DNA from: Permianibacter aggregans | GTDB lineage: Bacteria > Pseudomonadota > Gammaproteobacteria > Enterobacterales > Permianibacteraceae | DNA: 64,000 nucleotides | Direction of reading: 5' to 3' | Assembly: GCF_009756665.1 (NCBI RefSeq) | Contig: NZ_CP037953.1 | Location: 1,054,001-1,118,000, forward strand | Part shown: in pieces, positions 9,694 to 20,346 of the stretch | Layout: the number at the start of each line of letters is the position of its first letter | Numbering within the stretch: position 1 is the stretch's first letter | The notes under the pieces: model-generated | What the model was told of the DNA's origin: nothing | What the model saw: the letters and a program-made list of their open reading frames with translations, nothing else | Databases searched by the model: none | Made by a program: the position numbers and the translations under genes

Positions 9694-11033
9694 GGCAGCG
9701 CCTCCACCAAGCGGGTGAATTGGTCACCGCGATCGGCGTAATCCTTGAACATATCGAGGCTGGCGCAGGCCGGCGACAGTAACACGACATCACCTGCCTG
9801 AGCGTGAGCGCTAGCCAAGGCGACGGCTTGATGCAGACTGTCGGCATGCAGCGTTGTGACCGGTTCTGGACTGATTGCCGCCAATCGGTTGGCGTCTTTG
9901 CCAATCAAAATCATCGCGCTGACATGTTGACGCAGCACGGTGGTCAATGGCGATAAGTCCTGGCCTTTGGCATCGCCGCCCGCGATCAACACAATCTTGC
10001 CGGCGACCACATTGCTGAGGCCGTTAATCGCCGCCAGTGCTGAACCGACATTGGTGGCTTTCGAGTCATTGAAATAGCGCACACCTTCGCGCTCGCGCAC
10101 CAGTACGCAGCGATGAGGCAAGCCCTGAAAGCTGCGCAAACCATCACGAAGTTTTTCTACCGACACGCCAACGGCTTCGCAAAGCGCGACAGCGGCTAGC
10201 ACATTGGCAGCATTGTGATCGCCCTGCAGTGGCAGTGCAGTTTGGGAAATGAACGGTTCCTGATGGGCGCTCAACCAGTGTTTGCCGTTGATGCGTACCA
10301 GCGCGTAATCGGCGTTTTCATCGAGCAGAGAAAATGCCACACGATGTTTGGCACGCTCCAGCTCCCGCTGAGTCTCCCGATCGTCGGCGTTGAACACCGC
10401 GACCTTGGCGCGATGGTAAATACGGGCTTTTGCTTCAGCATAGGCGGTGATATCGGCGTAACGATCCATATGATCTTCGCTGATATTCAATACCGCTGCC
10501 GCCGCTGCAGACAGGCTATGCGTGGTTTCCAATTGGAAGCTGGACAGCTCCAACACGTAAAAATCCGGTTTCGCTTCGCTCAGCAAGTCGAGCGCCGGGG
10601 TGCCGAAGTTGCCGCCAATCAGCGCACGCTTGTGAGCGTGATTGAGCAAATGTGCGGTCAGCGCCGTCACCGTCGATTTGCCGTTCGAGCCAGTAATGGC
10701 AACGATCGGCGATCTCGCTTCGCGCACGAACAATTCGATATCGCCGATGATTTCGACGCCGGCGGCGCGAGCTTGATGCAACGCCGGGTGGCTAAGCGCA
10801 ATACCCGGCGACAAAATGATGCGTGCCGCTTTACTGCAGAGCTCGGCAGAAATATCACCGAGCAGACAATGCACTTGCGGGTTAATTGTTTTCAATTCAT
10901 CAAGGCCCGGCGGCTGCACGCGGCTATCGGTAACGGCAAAGCGCTCCCCACGTGCCTGCAAATAGCGGGCAACGGCGACGCCGGTCTTACCAAGACCGAC
11001 GATGACGTTTAGTGGTGGGTGCGTTCCGCTCAT
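9690..11033 (-). CDS. murD: UDP-MurNAc-L-Ala--D-Glu ligase MurD
   Basis: MurD adds D-glutamate, made by MurI (encoded at 23965-24753), to UDP-MurNAc-L-Ala. The ATP loop AITGSNGKSTVTAL and the DSKATNVGSALAAI segment typical of MurD are present, in a normal-length protein of 447 residues. It follows mraY after nine bases and overlaps ftsW by ATGA. Confidence 0.96.
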   Translation of the reverse strand: MSGTHPPLNVIVGLGKTGVAVARYLQARGERFAVTDSRVQPPGLDELKTINPQVHCLLGDISAELCSKAARIILSPGIALSHPALHQARAAGVEIIGDIELFVREARSPIVAITGSNGKSTVTALTAHLLNHAHKRALIGGNFGTPALDLLSEAKPDFYVLELSSFQLETTHSLSAAAAAVLNISEDHMDRYADITAYAEAKARIYHRAKVAVFNADDRETQRELERAKHRVAFSLLDENADYALVRINGKHWLSAHQEPFISQTALPLQGDHNAANVLAAVALCEAVGVSVEKLRDGLRSFQGLPHRCVLVREREGVRYFNDSKATNVGSALAAINGLSNVVAGKIVLIAGGDAKGQDLSPLTTVLRQHVSAMILIGKDANRLAAISPEPVTTLHADSLHQAVALASAHAQAGDVVLLSPACASLDMFKDYADRGDQFTRLVEALP

Positions 11034-11042
11034 CGTTTTCGC

Positions 11043-12125
11043 TTACCGAATCTTCAGTGTCGCCAAACCGGCCAGCACCAGAATGACCGTGATAATCCAG
11101 AACCGGACGATAACGCGCGGCTCCGGCCAACCTTTCAGTTCAAAGTGGTGGTGAATCGGCGCCATCCGGAACACGCGCCGACCAGTCAATTTGAATGACG
11201 CCACCTGCACCATGACCGAAACCGTTTCCATGACGAACACGCCACCCATGACAAACAGCACCAATTCCTGACGCACCAACACGGCAACGGTGCCGAGCGC
11301 GGCGCCAAGGGCCAACGCGCCAACATCGCCCATGAATACCATCGCCGGGTAGGTGTTGAACCAGAGAAATCCCAAACCCGCACCGACAATGGCACCGCAG
11401 AAAATCGCCACTTCGCCGACACCAGCGATGTACGGAATTTGCAGATAGCTGGCGAAGTTGGTGTTACCGGTTGCGTAAGCGAATACCGCGAGTGCGCCCG
11501 CAACCATCACCGTCGGCACAATCGCCAGACCATCAAGGCCGTCGGTCAGATTGACGGCGTTGCTGGTGCCGACAATGACGAAATAAGTAAACACCATGTA
11601 AAAGGCGCCGAGCGGCACCAACACGGTTTTGAAAAACGGAATGATCAAGGTTGTTTCCGCTGGCGATTGCGCGTTCTGATACAGGAATACCGCGGCGGCG
11701 ATACCGACTACCGATTGCCAGAAATATTTCCAGCGCGCGATCAAACCTTTCGGATCTTTTCTGACCAGCTTGATGTAATCGTCAGCAAAACCAATGACAC
11801 CGAACGCCATCGTCACCAGCAACACCACCCAGACAAAACGATTGTTCAGATTGGCCCAGAGCAGCGTACTGATGGCAATGGCCACCAGAATCAGTGTGCC
11901 GCCCATCGTCGGTGTGCCGGACTTGGTCAAATGCGTTTGCGGACCGTCGGTACGCACCGTCTGCCCAACTTTAACCCGAGTCAGCCAGGCGATCATTTTC
12001 GGGCCAATCAGCAAGGAAATCATCAATGCCGTCAGCACGCCCAGAATGGTTCGGAACGTCAGATAATTGAAGACGTTGAATCCACTGTTGAATTGCTGCA
12101 GATATTGAGCCAGCCATAACAACAT
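11043..12125 (-). CDS. mraY: Phospho-MurNAc-pentapeptide translocase MraY
   Basis: MraY moves phospho-MurNAc-pentapeptide to undecaprenyl phosphate, forming lipid I in the inner membrane. The 360 residues form about ten helices. The family motifs [27 protein letters not shown] and [15 protein letters not shown] are all seen. Its ATG overlaps the murF stop by one base (TGATG). Confidence 0.97.
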   Translation of the reverse strand: MLLWLAQYLQQFNSGFNVFNYLTFRTILGVLTALMISLLIGPKMIAWLTRVKVGQTVRTDGPQTHLTKSGTPTMGGTLILVAIAISTLLWANLNNRFVWVVLLVTMAFGVIGFADDYIKLVRKDPKGLIARWKYFWQSVVGIAAAVFLYQNAQSPAETTLIIPFFKTVLVPLGAFYMVFTYFVIVGTSNAVNLTDGLDGLAIVPTVMVAGALAVFAYATGNTNFASYLQIPYIAGVGEVAIFCGAIVGAGLGFLWFNTYPAMVFMGDVGALALGAALGTVAVLVRQELVLFVMGGVFVMETVSVMVQVASFKLTGRRVFRMAPIHHHFELKGWPEPRVIVRFWIITVILVLAGLATLKIR

Positions 12126-13513
12126 CAGCGTGTCTCCCGTTGTTCTTGTTTTGTTGCGGGTTGCTCATCACCACATAAGGCGGCGACAACGCGTTCCATT
12201 TTGGCGCTGCGTGACCCCTTGACCAGAATCGCTTCACGACCGGTCAGGGTTTTCTGCAAATGCGCATTGAGTTCGTCGATAGAGGTGAAATGGCGAGCAC
12301 CGGCGCCAAAGGCTTTGCTCATCTGCTCGCTCAAGTTGCCAAGGGTGTACAACGCGGCAATATTTTTGCTCTTGGCGTATTGACCCACTTCACGATGCAT
12401 CTCCACCGCCGCTTCGCCAAGTTCACCCATATCACCGAGTATGGCGATGGTTTGCGTCGGCTTACTGGCCAGCAAATCCAATGCCGCGCACATCGAAGTC
12501 AGATTGGCGTTGTAGGTGTCGTCGATAACCAGCGCACCGTTTTCCGCCTGGCGCTGATTGACTCGGCCCTTGACGCTTGGCGTTTGCGCCAAACCGGTAG
12601 CGATTTTTTCCAGTGAAAACCGCAAGGCATGGGCGGCGCCCGCTGCGGCGAGCGCGTTGCTGACATTGTGTTCGCCGGGTAGGGTCAACTGCACGCGCAT
12701 CTGTTCACCTGCACAGTGCAGGGTAAAGCGCGCGCAACCACTATCATCCAGCGAAATCTGATCAGCATATAAATCGTTGTGATCTTTATGCAGACCATAG
12801 CGAATACAGCGACGGCCGCCGATGGCTTTCTCGACAATGCCTTTGAACGCGATTTCATTGTTCAGCACGGCAATGCCATCGCTGCTCAGCGCCTGATAGA
12901 TTTCCGATTTGGCGTGAGCGACACCTTCAATCGAACCGAAACCTTCCAGATGGGCTGGCGCAATCTTCGTGATCAGCGCGACATTGGGCTTGGCAATACC
13001 GGCGCAGTAGCCAATTTCGCCTTTATGATTGGCCCCCATCTCGATCACGGCGTATTTGTGGGCACCGGACAAATCAAACAGCGTCAGCGGCACACCGATA
13101 TCGTTGTTGAAATTGCCCTTGGTCGCCAGCGTTGGGGCATCGGTACGCAGAATACTGGCGAGCATTTCCTTGACCGTGGTTTTGCCAACCGAGCCGGTTA
13201 ATCCGACCACTTTCAGCGCCAGATGCTCGCGCCAGTGCCGGGCCAACTCGCCCATCGCGATGCGGGTATCCGCGACAATAACTTGCGGTAAGGCGGATTC
13301 CACGGCGCGCGCGACCAACAGGGCAATCGCGCCCTGCTCTTCGGCTTTGCTGACAAAATCATGAGCGTCAAATCGCTCGCCTTTGATCGCGATAAACAAT
13401 TTACCGCGCAGGTCAGCGCGGGTATCGGTGCCGACGCCAAGAAACGTCAGATTTTCACCTTGCAACTCGCCATGGCAAGCTTCGGCAACCGTCTGCAGGT
13501 CAAGTTTGATCAT
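12125..13513 (-). CDS. murF: UDP-MurNAc-tripeptide--D-Ala-D-Ala ligase MurF
   Basis: MurF adds the D-Ala-D-Ala dipeptide to complete the pentapeptide. The ATP loop [13 protein letters not shown] and the downstream [12 protein letters not shown] and [12 protein letters not shown] segments identify it. Length (462) is usual. Its ATGA start overlaps the murE stop. Confidence 0.96.
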   Translation of the reverse strand: MIKLDLQTVAEACHGELQGENLTFLGVGTDTRADLRGKLFIAIKGERFDAHDFVSKAEEQGAIALLVARAVESALPQVIVADTRIAMGELARHWREHLALKVVGLTGSVGKTTVKEMLASILRTDAPTLATKGNFNNDIGVPLTLFDLSGAHKYAVIEMGANHKGEIGYCAGIAKPNVALITKIAPAHLEGFGSIEGVAHAKSEIYQALSSDGIAVLNNEIAFKGIVEKAIGGRRCIRYGLHKDHNDLYADQISLDDSGCARFTLHCAGEQMRVQLTLPGEHNVSNALAAAGAAHALRFSLEKIATGLAQTPSVKGRVNQRQAENGALVIDDTYNANLTSMCAALDLLASKPTQTIAILGDMGELGEAAVEMHREVGQYAKSKNIAALYTLGNLSEQMSKAFGAGARHFTSIDELNAHLQKTLTGREAILVKGSRSAKMERVVAALCGDEQPATKQEQRETR

Positions 13514-14988
13514 GACGCCTGCTCCAATAATTTTCTGACCACGGCTACTTCGCTATACGGTGTGCGTACACCAGCAGCATCCATATAGGATTCATGGCCT
13601 TTACCAGCCAGCAGCAGGCCATCGTGTTGACCGAGTTCAGCAAATGCCTTGGCAATCGCTTGCGGCCGATCGGCAATGAAGGTCACGGCATCGGCGTTCG
13701 CCATGCCGGCGCGGATATCAGCGGCAATTTGCTCGGGCTGTTCGGTGCGCGGATTGTCATTGCTGAGCACGACCAAATCGGCGAGCTTCTCGGCTATCGC
13801 GCCCATCTCAGGACGCTTGCCGCGATCGCGATCACCGCCGCAACCGAAGACCACAGCGACTTTACCCATTGTGTGCAGGCGCAAAGCCAGCAGCGCTTTT
13901 TCCAGCGCATCCGGCGTGTGAGCATAATCGACAACGACGAGCGGCACTTTATCACCACCAAAACGCTCCATACGGCCAGCAATAGGTGGCACCGTGCCAA
14001 GCACGGTGGCGACATCTTCGAGCGCATAACCTTGCGCGCACAATGCCGTTAGCGCCGCCAGCAAATTGCTTAAATTGAATTCGCCTAGCAAGGGGCTTTG
14101 CAGCAAGCGCCGACCCCAGGGCGTGACAATCTCGGCGAGAATGCCATCGTGGCTGTAATGAATTTTTTCGGCGTGAATGTAACCGGCAATATTGCCTACT
14201 TGTTGCGGACGGATGCCGTAAGCCCATTTCTGCGCAGTAATGCCTTGGTCAGCCAACAATTGCCGACCGAACGCATCATCAGCATTGATCACGACGTGTT
14301 TGACGGAAGGCCAGACGAACAACTTGCGTTTGGCTTCGCCGTAGCGCTCCATCGTGCCGTGATAATCAAGATGATCGCGAGTCAGATTGGTGAACACCGC
14401 GACATCGAATTTGACCGCGGCAACGCGGCCCTGATCGAGGCCATGCGAAGACACTTCCATGGCGACTTGTTTGGCGCCTTGTTTTCGCAACTCGCGCAAG
14501 CTCGCTTGCATGGCGATGGCATCCATCGTCGTATGCCGGCTTGGTTGCAACGAACCATACAAGCCATTGCCGAGCGTACCCATGACCGCACAAGGACCAT
14601 CAAGTTGCGTCAGCGCGGCGGCCAGCAATTGGCTGATCGTGGTTTTGCCATTGGTGCCGGTCACGGCATAAACGTCGAGCTCCTGCGAGGCATCACCATA
14701 CAAGCGACCGGCAATGGCCGATAATTTCGTGCGCAGGTCCGGCACAGCAATTTCAAAATCGTGTTGCGTTTTATCGCCTTCCACCAGCGCGGCTATCGCG
14801 CCTTTGTTCAGCGCCTGCTCGACAAATTGGCGGCCATCAAACGTGCCGCCACTCAGCGCAACAAACAGATCACCGGCGGTGATTTCGCGGCTGTCTTGCG
14901 TCAGTCGTGACACCGGCACTTTTTGCAGGCGCTCGGCGACAACGGGTGCGAAACCTTGCAGCAAATCAGCTAACGTCATCTCAGACAT
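13510..14988 (-). CDS. murE: UDP-MurNAc-tripeptide ligase MurE (meso-DAP)
   Basis: MurE adds the third amino acid of the stem peptide. The DNPR motif (LSNDNPRTEQP) marks the meso-diaminopimelate-adding type rather than the lysine type. The ATP loop is VTGTNGKTTISQL. I chose MSEMTLAD at 14988 because GGAGG is seven bases upstream and it overlaps the ftsI stop by eight bases; a start at 15033 would reach far into ftsI. Confidence 0.96.
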   Translation of the reverse strand: MSEMTLADLLQGFAPVVAERLQKVPVSRLTQDSREITAGDLFVALSGGTFDGRQFVEQALNKGAIAALVEGDKTQHDFEIAVPDLRTKLSAIAGRLYGDASQELDVYAVTGTNGKTTISQLLAAALTQLDGPCAVMGTLGNGLYGSLQPSRHTTMDAIAMQASLRELRKQGAKQVAMEVSSHGLDQGRVAAVKFDVAVFTNLTRDHLDYHGTMERYGEAKRKLFVWPSVKHVVINADDAFGRQLLADQGITAQKWAYGIRPQQVGNIAGYIHAEKIHYSHDGILAEIVTPWGRRLLQSPLLGEFNLSNLLAALTALCAQGYALEDVATVLGTVPPIAGRMERFGGDKVPLVVVDYAHTPDALEKALLALRLHTMGKVAVVFGCGGDRDRGKRPEMGAIAEKLADLVVLSNDNPRTEQPEQIAADIRAGMANADAVTFIADRPQAIAKAFAELGQHDGLLLAGKGHESYMDAAGVRTPYSEVAVVRKLLEQAS

Positions 14989-16720
14989 CGTTAGCCTCCC
15001 GTCCGGTCTGGACAAATTTTTGCGCTTCGCCATCTGGCGTCACGTTGATCAAACGCAGCGCCTGATCCATGACGACGCTGAATACCGGCGCGGCGACATT
15101 ACCGCCGTAATAGCGGTCACCAGCCGGTTCATCGATCATCGCGACCATGACCAACCGCGGGTTTTTGACTGGCGCCACACCGGCAAACACCGCCTGATAA
15201 TCGGAGCTGTAACCGCCGGCCGTTGCCTTGCGAATCGTGCCGGTTTTGCCGGAAACACGATAACCCTGTACCTGTGCCAGTTTTCCGGTGCCATCGGTCG
15301 TTACTTCTTCCATCATATTGAGTACCGACTTGGCGATTTGTTCATCGAGCACCTGCTGGCCAACGACGCCGTCGCGCACTTTCAAAAATGACACCGGTTT
15401 TTGAATGCCACCGCCAGCCAAGGTCGCGTACGCGCGCGCCAACTGCAGCGGCGTTGTCGTGAAGCCATAACCATAGGAAACGGTGGCCAATTCAAATTTC
15501 GACCAACGTTTTTCCAGAATCAGGCGGCCCGGACTTTCGCCGGGAAAACCGGTGTTGATCGGTACGCCGAAACCCAAGCGCTGAAAGGTACCGAGAAAAT
15601 GTTCTTTCGGCATCGCCAAGGCCATTTGCGCGACACCAACGTTGCTGGATTTGCGAATGACGCCAGCCAAATCGAGCACGCCGTAATTGTGGCCATCATC
15701 GCGCACCCAGGAACCGCCGACACGCATGTAACCAGGGCGGGTATCAATAATGCTTTTCGGTTTGTACAAGCCGCTTTCCAAGGCGCTGACCACGGTGATC
15801 GGTTTCGCCGTCGAGCCCGGCTCAAAGGTGTCAGTGATGGCACGGTTGCGGGTGGCACCGAGTGGCCGGTCCTGACGCTTGTTCGGGTTGTACGACGGCT
15901 GATTGACCATCGCCAGCACTTCGCCAGTGAGAACGTCGAGAATGACAATCGAACCGGAACGGGCGCGATGTTCGCGCACCGATTTTTTCAATTCCTGATA
16001 GGCGATGGTTTGAATGCGGCTGTCGATGGCCAGCGTGATGTCTTGCCCAGGTTGCGCTTTTTTGATCACGCCATGATCTTCGACGACACGACGACGGCGA
16101 TCCATGATCTTGCGCTCGGCACCATGGGCCGCGGTCAGCTCCTTGTCAAACGCACGCTCGATCCCTTCGATGCCGCGCTCATCAATGTCGGTAAAGCCAA
16201 CTACGTGAGCACTGATTTCTCCGTGCGGATAGTAACGACGGAATTCACGCACCAGATGCACGCCGGGTAGATTCAGCATGCGCACCAGCTCGGCTTCTTC
16301 CGGTGCCAATTGCCGTTTCGCCCAGACAAATTGGCGACTGGCATTGGCGTCCACCAATTTGTTCAGCTCGTGCGGCTTTTTGCCGAACAGCACAACAGCC
16401 AGCTGATTCCAGGCTTTGCCTTTGCGCATGCCTTCCGGATCGTGCTTCTCAATAATTTCTTTCGGATCGAGAAACACCGATTCGACTTCGATGCTGACTG
16501 CCAGCTCTTCGCCATGACGGTCGGTAATGGTGCCGCGATAGCTGGTGATCGGCAGATCGCGCAGCGCGCGTGAGTCGCTTTGCTGTTGCAGAAAGCTGGT
16601 GTTGATCGTTTGCAGATAAGCGGCACGCGCCATCAATGCGACAAAACCCAGCAGCAAGACGCCGCCGAGGAACCAGAAGCGCCAGGCATAAAACGGATAT
16701 TGGCGGCGCGTATCAGTCAT
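14981..16720 (-). CDS. ftsI: Septal transpeptidase PBP3 (FtsI)
   Basis: FtsI crosslinks septal peptidoglycan in complex with FtsW. The 579 residues have one N-terminal membrane helix (FWFLGGVLLLGFVALMARA), the PBP dimerisation domain and a penicillin-binding domain. The catalytic STAK (in EPGSTAKPI), SSN and KTG (SGKTGT) motifs are all intact. [10 protein letters not shown] is the likely start, overlapping the ftsL stop by eight bases. The reading frame is open 22 codons further upstream. Confidence 0.96.
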   Translation of the reverse strand: MTDTRRQYPFYAWRFWFLGGVLLLGFVALMARAAYLQTINTSFLQQQSDSRALRDLPITSYRGTITDRHGEELAVSIEVESVFLDPKEIIEKHDPEGMRKGKAWNQLAVVLFGKKPHELNKLVDANASRQFVWAKRQLAPEEAELVRMLNLPGVHLVREFRRYYPHGEISAHVVGFTDIDERGIEGIERAFDKELTAAHGAERKIMDRRRRVVEDHGVIKKAQPGQDITLAIDSRIQTIAYQELKKSVREHRARSGSIVILDVLTGEVLAMVNQPSYNPNKRQDRPLGATRNRAITDTFEPGSTAKPITVVSALESGLYKPKSIIDTRPGYMRVGGSWVRDDGHNYGVLDLAGVIRKSSNVGVAQMALAMPKEHFLGTFQRLGFGVPINTGFPGESPGRLILEKRWSKFELATVSYGYGFTTTPLQLARAYATLAGGGIQKPVSFLKVRDGVVGQQVLDEQIAKSVLNMMEEVTTDGTGKLAQVQGYRVSGKTGTIRKATAGGYSSDYQAVFAGVAPVKNPRLVMVAMIDEPAGDRYYGGNVAAPVFSVVMDQALRLINVTPDGEAQKFVQTGREANDV

Positions 16721-17036
16721 GCTGCACCACCTTTTCGTTTTCGGCCGAGACCCGCTCCATGTCGAGTTTTTGCTTGGCGATAACATCGACGCGGCTGTGT
16801 TCGGCCAAGGCCGCCTGCGCCAGCTTCAATTCGCGGTAATCGTTGTCGAGCTCGTCGCGCTGACGTTCGAGTTTTTCCAGTTCGGCCCGCGCCATGCGCG
16901 TTTCGTGCGCACTCCAAACCACCAGCACTGCGGAACTGAACGTCAACAACGCCAGCACCAATACGCCAAAGCCAACGCTTTTGACGCTGGCCAGGATCAG
17001 TCGCACTAGTGAGGGTGTCGGTCGCCGCGCACTCAT
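16713..17036 (-). CDS. ftsL: Cell division protein FtsL
   Basis: FtsL is a small bitopic protein that pairs with FtsB through a coiled coil and helps activate FtsWI. The 107 residues show a membrane helix around 20-42 and a charged heptad-like stretch ([18 protein letters not shown]) after it. Its position between rsmH and ftsI, with ATGA overlap at the rsmH stop, supports the call, since FtsL sequence itself is poorly conserved. Confidence 0.92.
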   Translation of the reverse strand: MSARRPTPSLVRLILASVKSVGFGVLVLALLTFSSAVLVVWSAHETRMARAELEKLERQRDELDNDYRELKLAQAALAEHSRVDVIAKQKLDMERVSAENEKVVQHD

Positions 17037-17950
17037 CGGATACGCTCCGCCACTCGAAGCACTGCGCTGCGTGCGCGTGGGTTGACTTTCAGCTCGGCTT
17101 CGCCAGGCATGATTTTGTCGACGAGTTTGATTCGGCGTTTGATTTCCTGATCGCGCACCGGCAAATCTTTCGGCAGTTGCGGGCCGCGTGCTTCATCACG
17201 CAGATAAAGTTTGACGATGCGATCTTCAAGCGAATGAAAACTGATCACCGCCAAGCGGCCTTGAGCAGCCAAGGCGTCAACCGCTTGCGGCAGCGTCCGT
17301 TCGACTTCACCGAGTTCGTCATTGACGTATAAACGTAGCGCCAGGAAAGTACGCGTCGCCGGGTGTTTGTGTTTCTCGTGGCGCGGCAGTGCATCGGCGA
17401 CGATTTTCGCCAGTTGCAGAGTGCGAGTAATCGGTTCGACCTGCCGGGCAGTGACGATGGCGCGAGCGATGCGACGTGATTGCCGATCTTCACCGAGGCG
17501 ATAAATGACGTCGGCCAAGTCGCTTTCCTTGGCCGTTGCGATAAATTCTGCTGCGCTGAAACCCCGGGTTGGGTCCATGCGCATGTCGAGTTCGCCGTCA
17601 CGCATAAAACTGAAACCTCGTGCCGCTTCATCCAGTTGCGGCGATGAGACACCCAAATCCATCAAAATGCCGTTGACCTTGCCCATCAGGTCGCGGGCGC
17701 TTAGCTCCCTGCTCATCGCCGAAAAGGGCTCGGCAATGATTTCGAACCGGGCATCGTCGGCAAACTGTTGTTTGGCGACCTGCACGGCCTGTGGATCACG
17801 GTCGAACGCCAACAAACGGCCGCGCTCGCCGAGTAATTTCAATATTTCGCCGCTGTGACCACCACGTCCGAACGTGGCATCGACATAGATGCCGTCGGCG
17901 TGTACGTTCAGTGCTGCCAGCGATTCGTGCAGGAGTACCGATTCATGCAT
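17033..17950 (-). CDS. rsmH: 16S rRNA m4C1402 methyltransferase RsmH
   Basis: RsmH methylates N4 of C1402 in 16S rRNA. The SAM-binding motif [14 protein letters not shown] is near residues 25-38. The [13 protein letters not shown] and [16 protein letters not shown] blocks are diagnostic of the family. It starts 12 bases after mraZ in the usual mraZ-rsmH-ftsL order. Confidence 0.97.
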   Translation of the reverse strand: MHESVLLHESLAALNVHADGIYVDATFGRGGHSGEILKLLGERGRLLAFDRDPQAVQVAKQQFADDARFEIIAEPFSAMSRELSARDLMGKVNGILMDLGVSSPQLDEAARGFSFMRDGELDMRMDPTRGFSAAEFIATAKESDLADVIYRLGEDRQSRRIARAIVTARQVEPITRTLQLAKIVADALPRHEKHKHPATRTFLALRLYVNDELGEVERTLPQAVDALAAQGRLAVISFHSLEDRIVKLYLRDEARGPQLPKDLPVRDQEIKRRIKLVDKIMPGEAELKVNPRARSAVLRVAERIR

Positions 17951-17962
17951 GGCCGGCTCCGG

Positions 17963-18403
17963 TCAGAACGACAAATGCGGTAAGTCGTCCGCCGCGTGCG
18001 CATCGATATCGGTGCGGATCTGCTCTTGCCAGCGCGCCGCATCCCAGAGCTGAAAGACCTTGCCCTGACCGACCAGCATTGCATCCTTGTCGAGCGTTGC
18101 CTGTTCACGCAGCACCGCTGGCAACAGAATGCGACCAGCCGAATCGACACCCACCTCGGTGGCAAACCCCATCAGGATGCGTTTGACGCGCTGATGGGTC
18201 GGGTTGGTGTTCGACAGCTTGTCGAGGTCGGCCTCCAACCGCTCCCAGGCCGGCATTGGGAACACCAGCAGGCAGGGCAGGCTCAAGTCACGAGTGACAA
18301 CCAATTGGCCTTCGCACAGGTTTTGCAACGCGTCACGATGCCGGGCCGGCATGGCTATCCGACCCTTGGCATCGATGGAGATGGAACTGGCGCCGCGAAA
18401 CAA
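17963..18403 (-). CDS. mraZ: Transcriptional regulator MraZ (TTG start)
   Basis: MraZ is the DNA-binding repressor of the dcw operon and of its own gene. It has two SpoVT/AbrB-like halves, marked by DAKGRIAMPARHR and DSAGRILLPAVLR. The family normally begins M-FRGASS. Here the same block begins with a TTG at 18403 that has AAGGA six bases upstream. I therefore choose TTG, giving 146 residues, although the frame is open to an ATG at 18481 that lies inside the operator. MraZ-type binding repeats lie just upstream. Confidence 0.93.
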   Translation of the reverse strand: MFRGASSISIDAKGRIAMPARHRDALQNLCEGQLVVTRDLSLPCLLVFPMPAWERLEADLDKLSNTNPTHQRVKRILMGFATEVGVDSAGRILLPAVLREQATLDKDAMLVGQGKVFQLWDAARWQEQIRTDIDAHAADDLPHLSF

Positions 18404-18451
18404 GTGATGTCCTTCGCTCGGTTTAGTGGTCTCTTGGGCAAGTGAGTGCTG

Positions 18452-18481
18452 ATTGATCCACAAATCAACACCTTTCCCCAC
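18452..18481 (-). promoter_or_regulatory. MraZ operator: three 10-bp direct repeats
   Basis: Read on the minus strand, three adjacent ten-base units begin GTGGG, GTGTT and GTGGA at 18481, 18471 and 18461. MraZ is known to bind TGGGN boxes spaced by five bases between its promoter and its gene, and this array has that spacing and position. The middle box is the most degenerate. Confidence 0.7.
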
Positions 18482-18489
18482 TTTTCGAC

Positions 18490-18518
18490 ACTATAGGAAT
18501 GGGCCAGATCGGCGTCAA
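18490..18518 (-). promoter_or_regulatory. dcw cluster promoter (Pmra)
   Basis: TTGACG (18513-18518) and TATAGT (18490-18495) on the minus strand are separated by exactly 17 bases, a strong sigma-70 match. The predicted start near 18483 places the MraZ repeats in the first transcribed bases. Confidence 0.75.
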
Positions 18519-18781
18519 GCAAATTTCCGTGCTTTTGTGAGGAAATATCGCTTTAAAGACAATGACTTAGCTCAGATCAGCGAAAGCCGGAGCAAGGTCA
18601 AATTCAAGAAGAAAAACAAATTCATTGTGTTAAGGAATGATCATGAGAAGTTACTTTAAGTTGTGGCCAAGGAGGCCAGCAATTCCGGCCCTTCGGGTGA
18701 AATTCCCTAACTGATGGGCTTGTACTAAGTTATTGATTTTACAAAAGGTTAACGGATGGGCATGGCAGCAGGAAAGGAAGA
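18519..18781. other. mraZ-rnpB intergenic region
   Basis: I see no gene here. Short ORFs are lysine-rich or overlap the mraZ promoter and show no family features. No clear terminator for rnpB could be placed; the GGCC-rich stretch near 18664-18690 can fold but lacks a T-run. Confidence 0.5.
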
Positions 18782-18782
18782 G

Positions 18783-19133
<351 letters not shown>

Positions 19134-19139
19134 GCGCGC

Positions 19140-19145
19140 ATTGTA
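19140..19145 (-). promoter_or_regulatory. Likely -10 box of rnpB promoter
   Basis: TACAAT on the minus strand lies seven bases before the expected 5' end of RNase P RNA. The -35 region is poor (TGGGCG at 17-base spacing), so only the -10 is supported. Confidence 0.5.
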
Positions 19146-19217
19146 AACACTTTGCCGGCAAACGCCCATCGTGGATACTGGCAGCGACCAACAATAACGA
19201 CTGAGGGAGTAAAGGCG

Positions 19218-20298
19218 ATGGGCAAAGCATGGTGGTCAGCGCTATGGATGTTGATGGTTACCGCGACGGCCTCCGCCGGACTCGAACCGGTTGCGCAGCA
19301 GCAAGTGCGGGAAACGGAAAACTTCAACGTCACTATTGAACTCGGCGGCGACGATATTCGTGGTGGCGGCCAACTGTTGCTGGTATTCAAACTGCGTGTT
19401 GGTCAAACCCGAAAATTCGATTTGAATCGCAGCCGCGAAGCCTGGCCCGGCGGTCATCGCAAACAAATGGACATTACCGTCAGCCCAGCGATTCGTTACG
19501 GCGATGTCATCGAATGGGGCCTGGAATGGCACGGCGCCCAAGGCGATTTGATTCAGGAACAATACGATACCGATATCCGCCGCGTGCATGTCATTCGTTA
19601 TGGCGACCGCACTGACGAAGCCGGCTTCCGTTTGGAAAACGATCAAACGCGCTGGATGGGTGGCATCAACACGCAAGTGGAAGTCAACGCTCTCTGCGCG
19701 CGCGACAGTGATTGCCACGACGGCCGATACTGCGATGGCCCGGAACGTTGTGCACCGAGTAATGCCAGCGCTGATGTGCGTGGTTGCCTCGGCGGTATTT
19801 CGCCGTGCCGTTGCGGCGAACTGTGTAACGAACGCGCCAAGCGCTGCGAAATGCCGCGAAGATCGTGATGGTGATGACCATATGGCGATACGCTGCGGTG
19901 GCGATGATTGCGACGACAATGACCCAAATCGTTTTCCTGGCAATGTCAAAATCCAGGATGCGCAAGATCATGATGAAGACTGCGACGTTAACACCCACGG
20001 ATTTTTCCGCGGCGCGCACAGCACGCAGATCTGCGATGGCCGGGATGGAGTTATGCTCGTTGACGCCAGCGAGCGTTACACACGCGCACGCTGCGCCAGC
20101 GGCACCGTTTGCGTTCAGCAACCGAATGGCAGCGGCATCTGCATGACCGAGCCGCCAGGTTATCGAGCGCCAACCGCCGCCAATTTGCCGCGCAGTCCGC
20201 AAGCCGCGCCACCGGCAACACTCAGGCTGCCGAGTACACCGACACCGATAACGACGCCGGTTAACAATTCGAAGAAGAAAGATAAAGGTGGTGATTAA
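19218..20298 (+). pseudogene. MopE-like metal-binding secreted protein, frameshifted
   Basis: Two overlapping frames make one protein. The first runs from the ATG at 19218 (GGGAG upstream). It has a signal peptide (WWSALWMLMVTATASAG) and a Cys-rich segment with the pattern C-x4-DC-x-DG-x2-C-x-G-x-E-x-C, and stops at 19868. The second frame carries EDRDGDD, then CGGDDCDDNDPNRFPGN and DHDEDCD up to 20298. These are the Asp-rich motifs of the MopE-like putative metal-binding family. Dropping one A from the AAA at 19849-19851 joins them as RAKRCE-CREDRDG. It may be a sequencing error, a recent mutation or recoding. The role is unknown; it diverges from rnpB. Confidence 0.7.
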
Positions 20299-20302
20299 GC
20301 AC

Positions 20303-20333
20303 AAAAAAGGCAACTGAAAAGCTGCCTTTTTTT
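20303..20333. terminator. Bidirectional terminator
   Basis: AAAAAAGGCA and TGCCTTTTTT pair around a ten-base loop, with a T-run in both directions. It can end the MopE-like gene (plus) and the gene at 20347-20985 (minus), which converge here. Confidence 0.8.
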
Positions 20334-20346
20334 CGCGCGACTTTTA

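Noticed and set aside
18453-18659. Plus-strand ORF of 68 codons over the mraZ promoter
   Set aside because: It reads through the -10, -35 and operator boxes and is lysine-rich with no family features.
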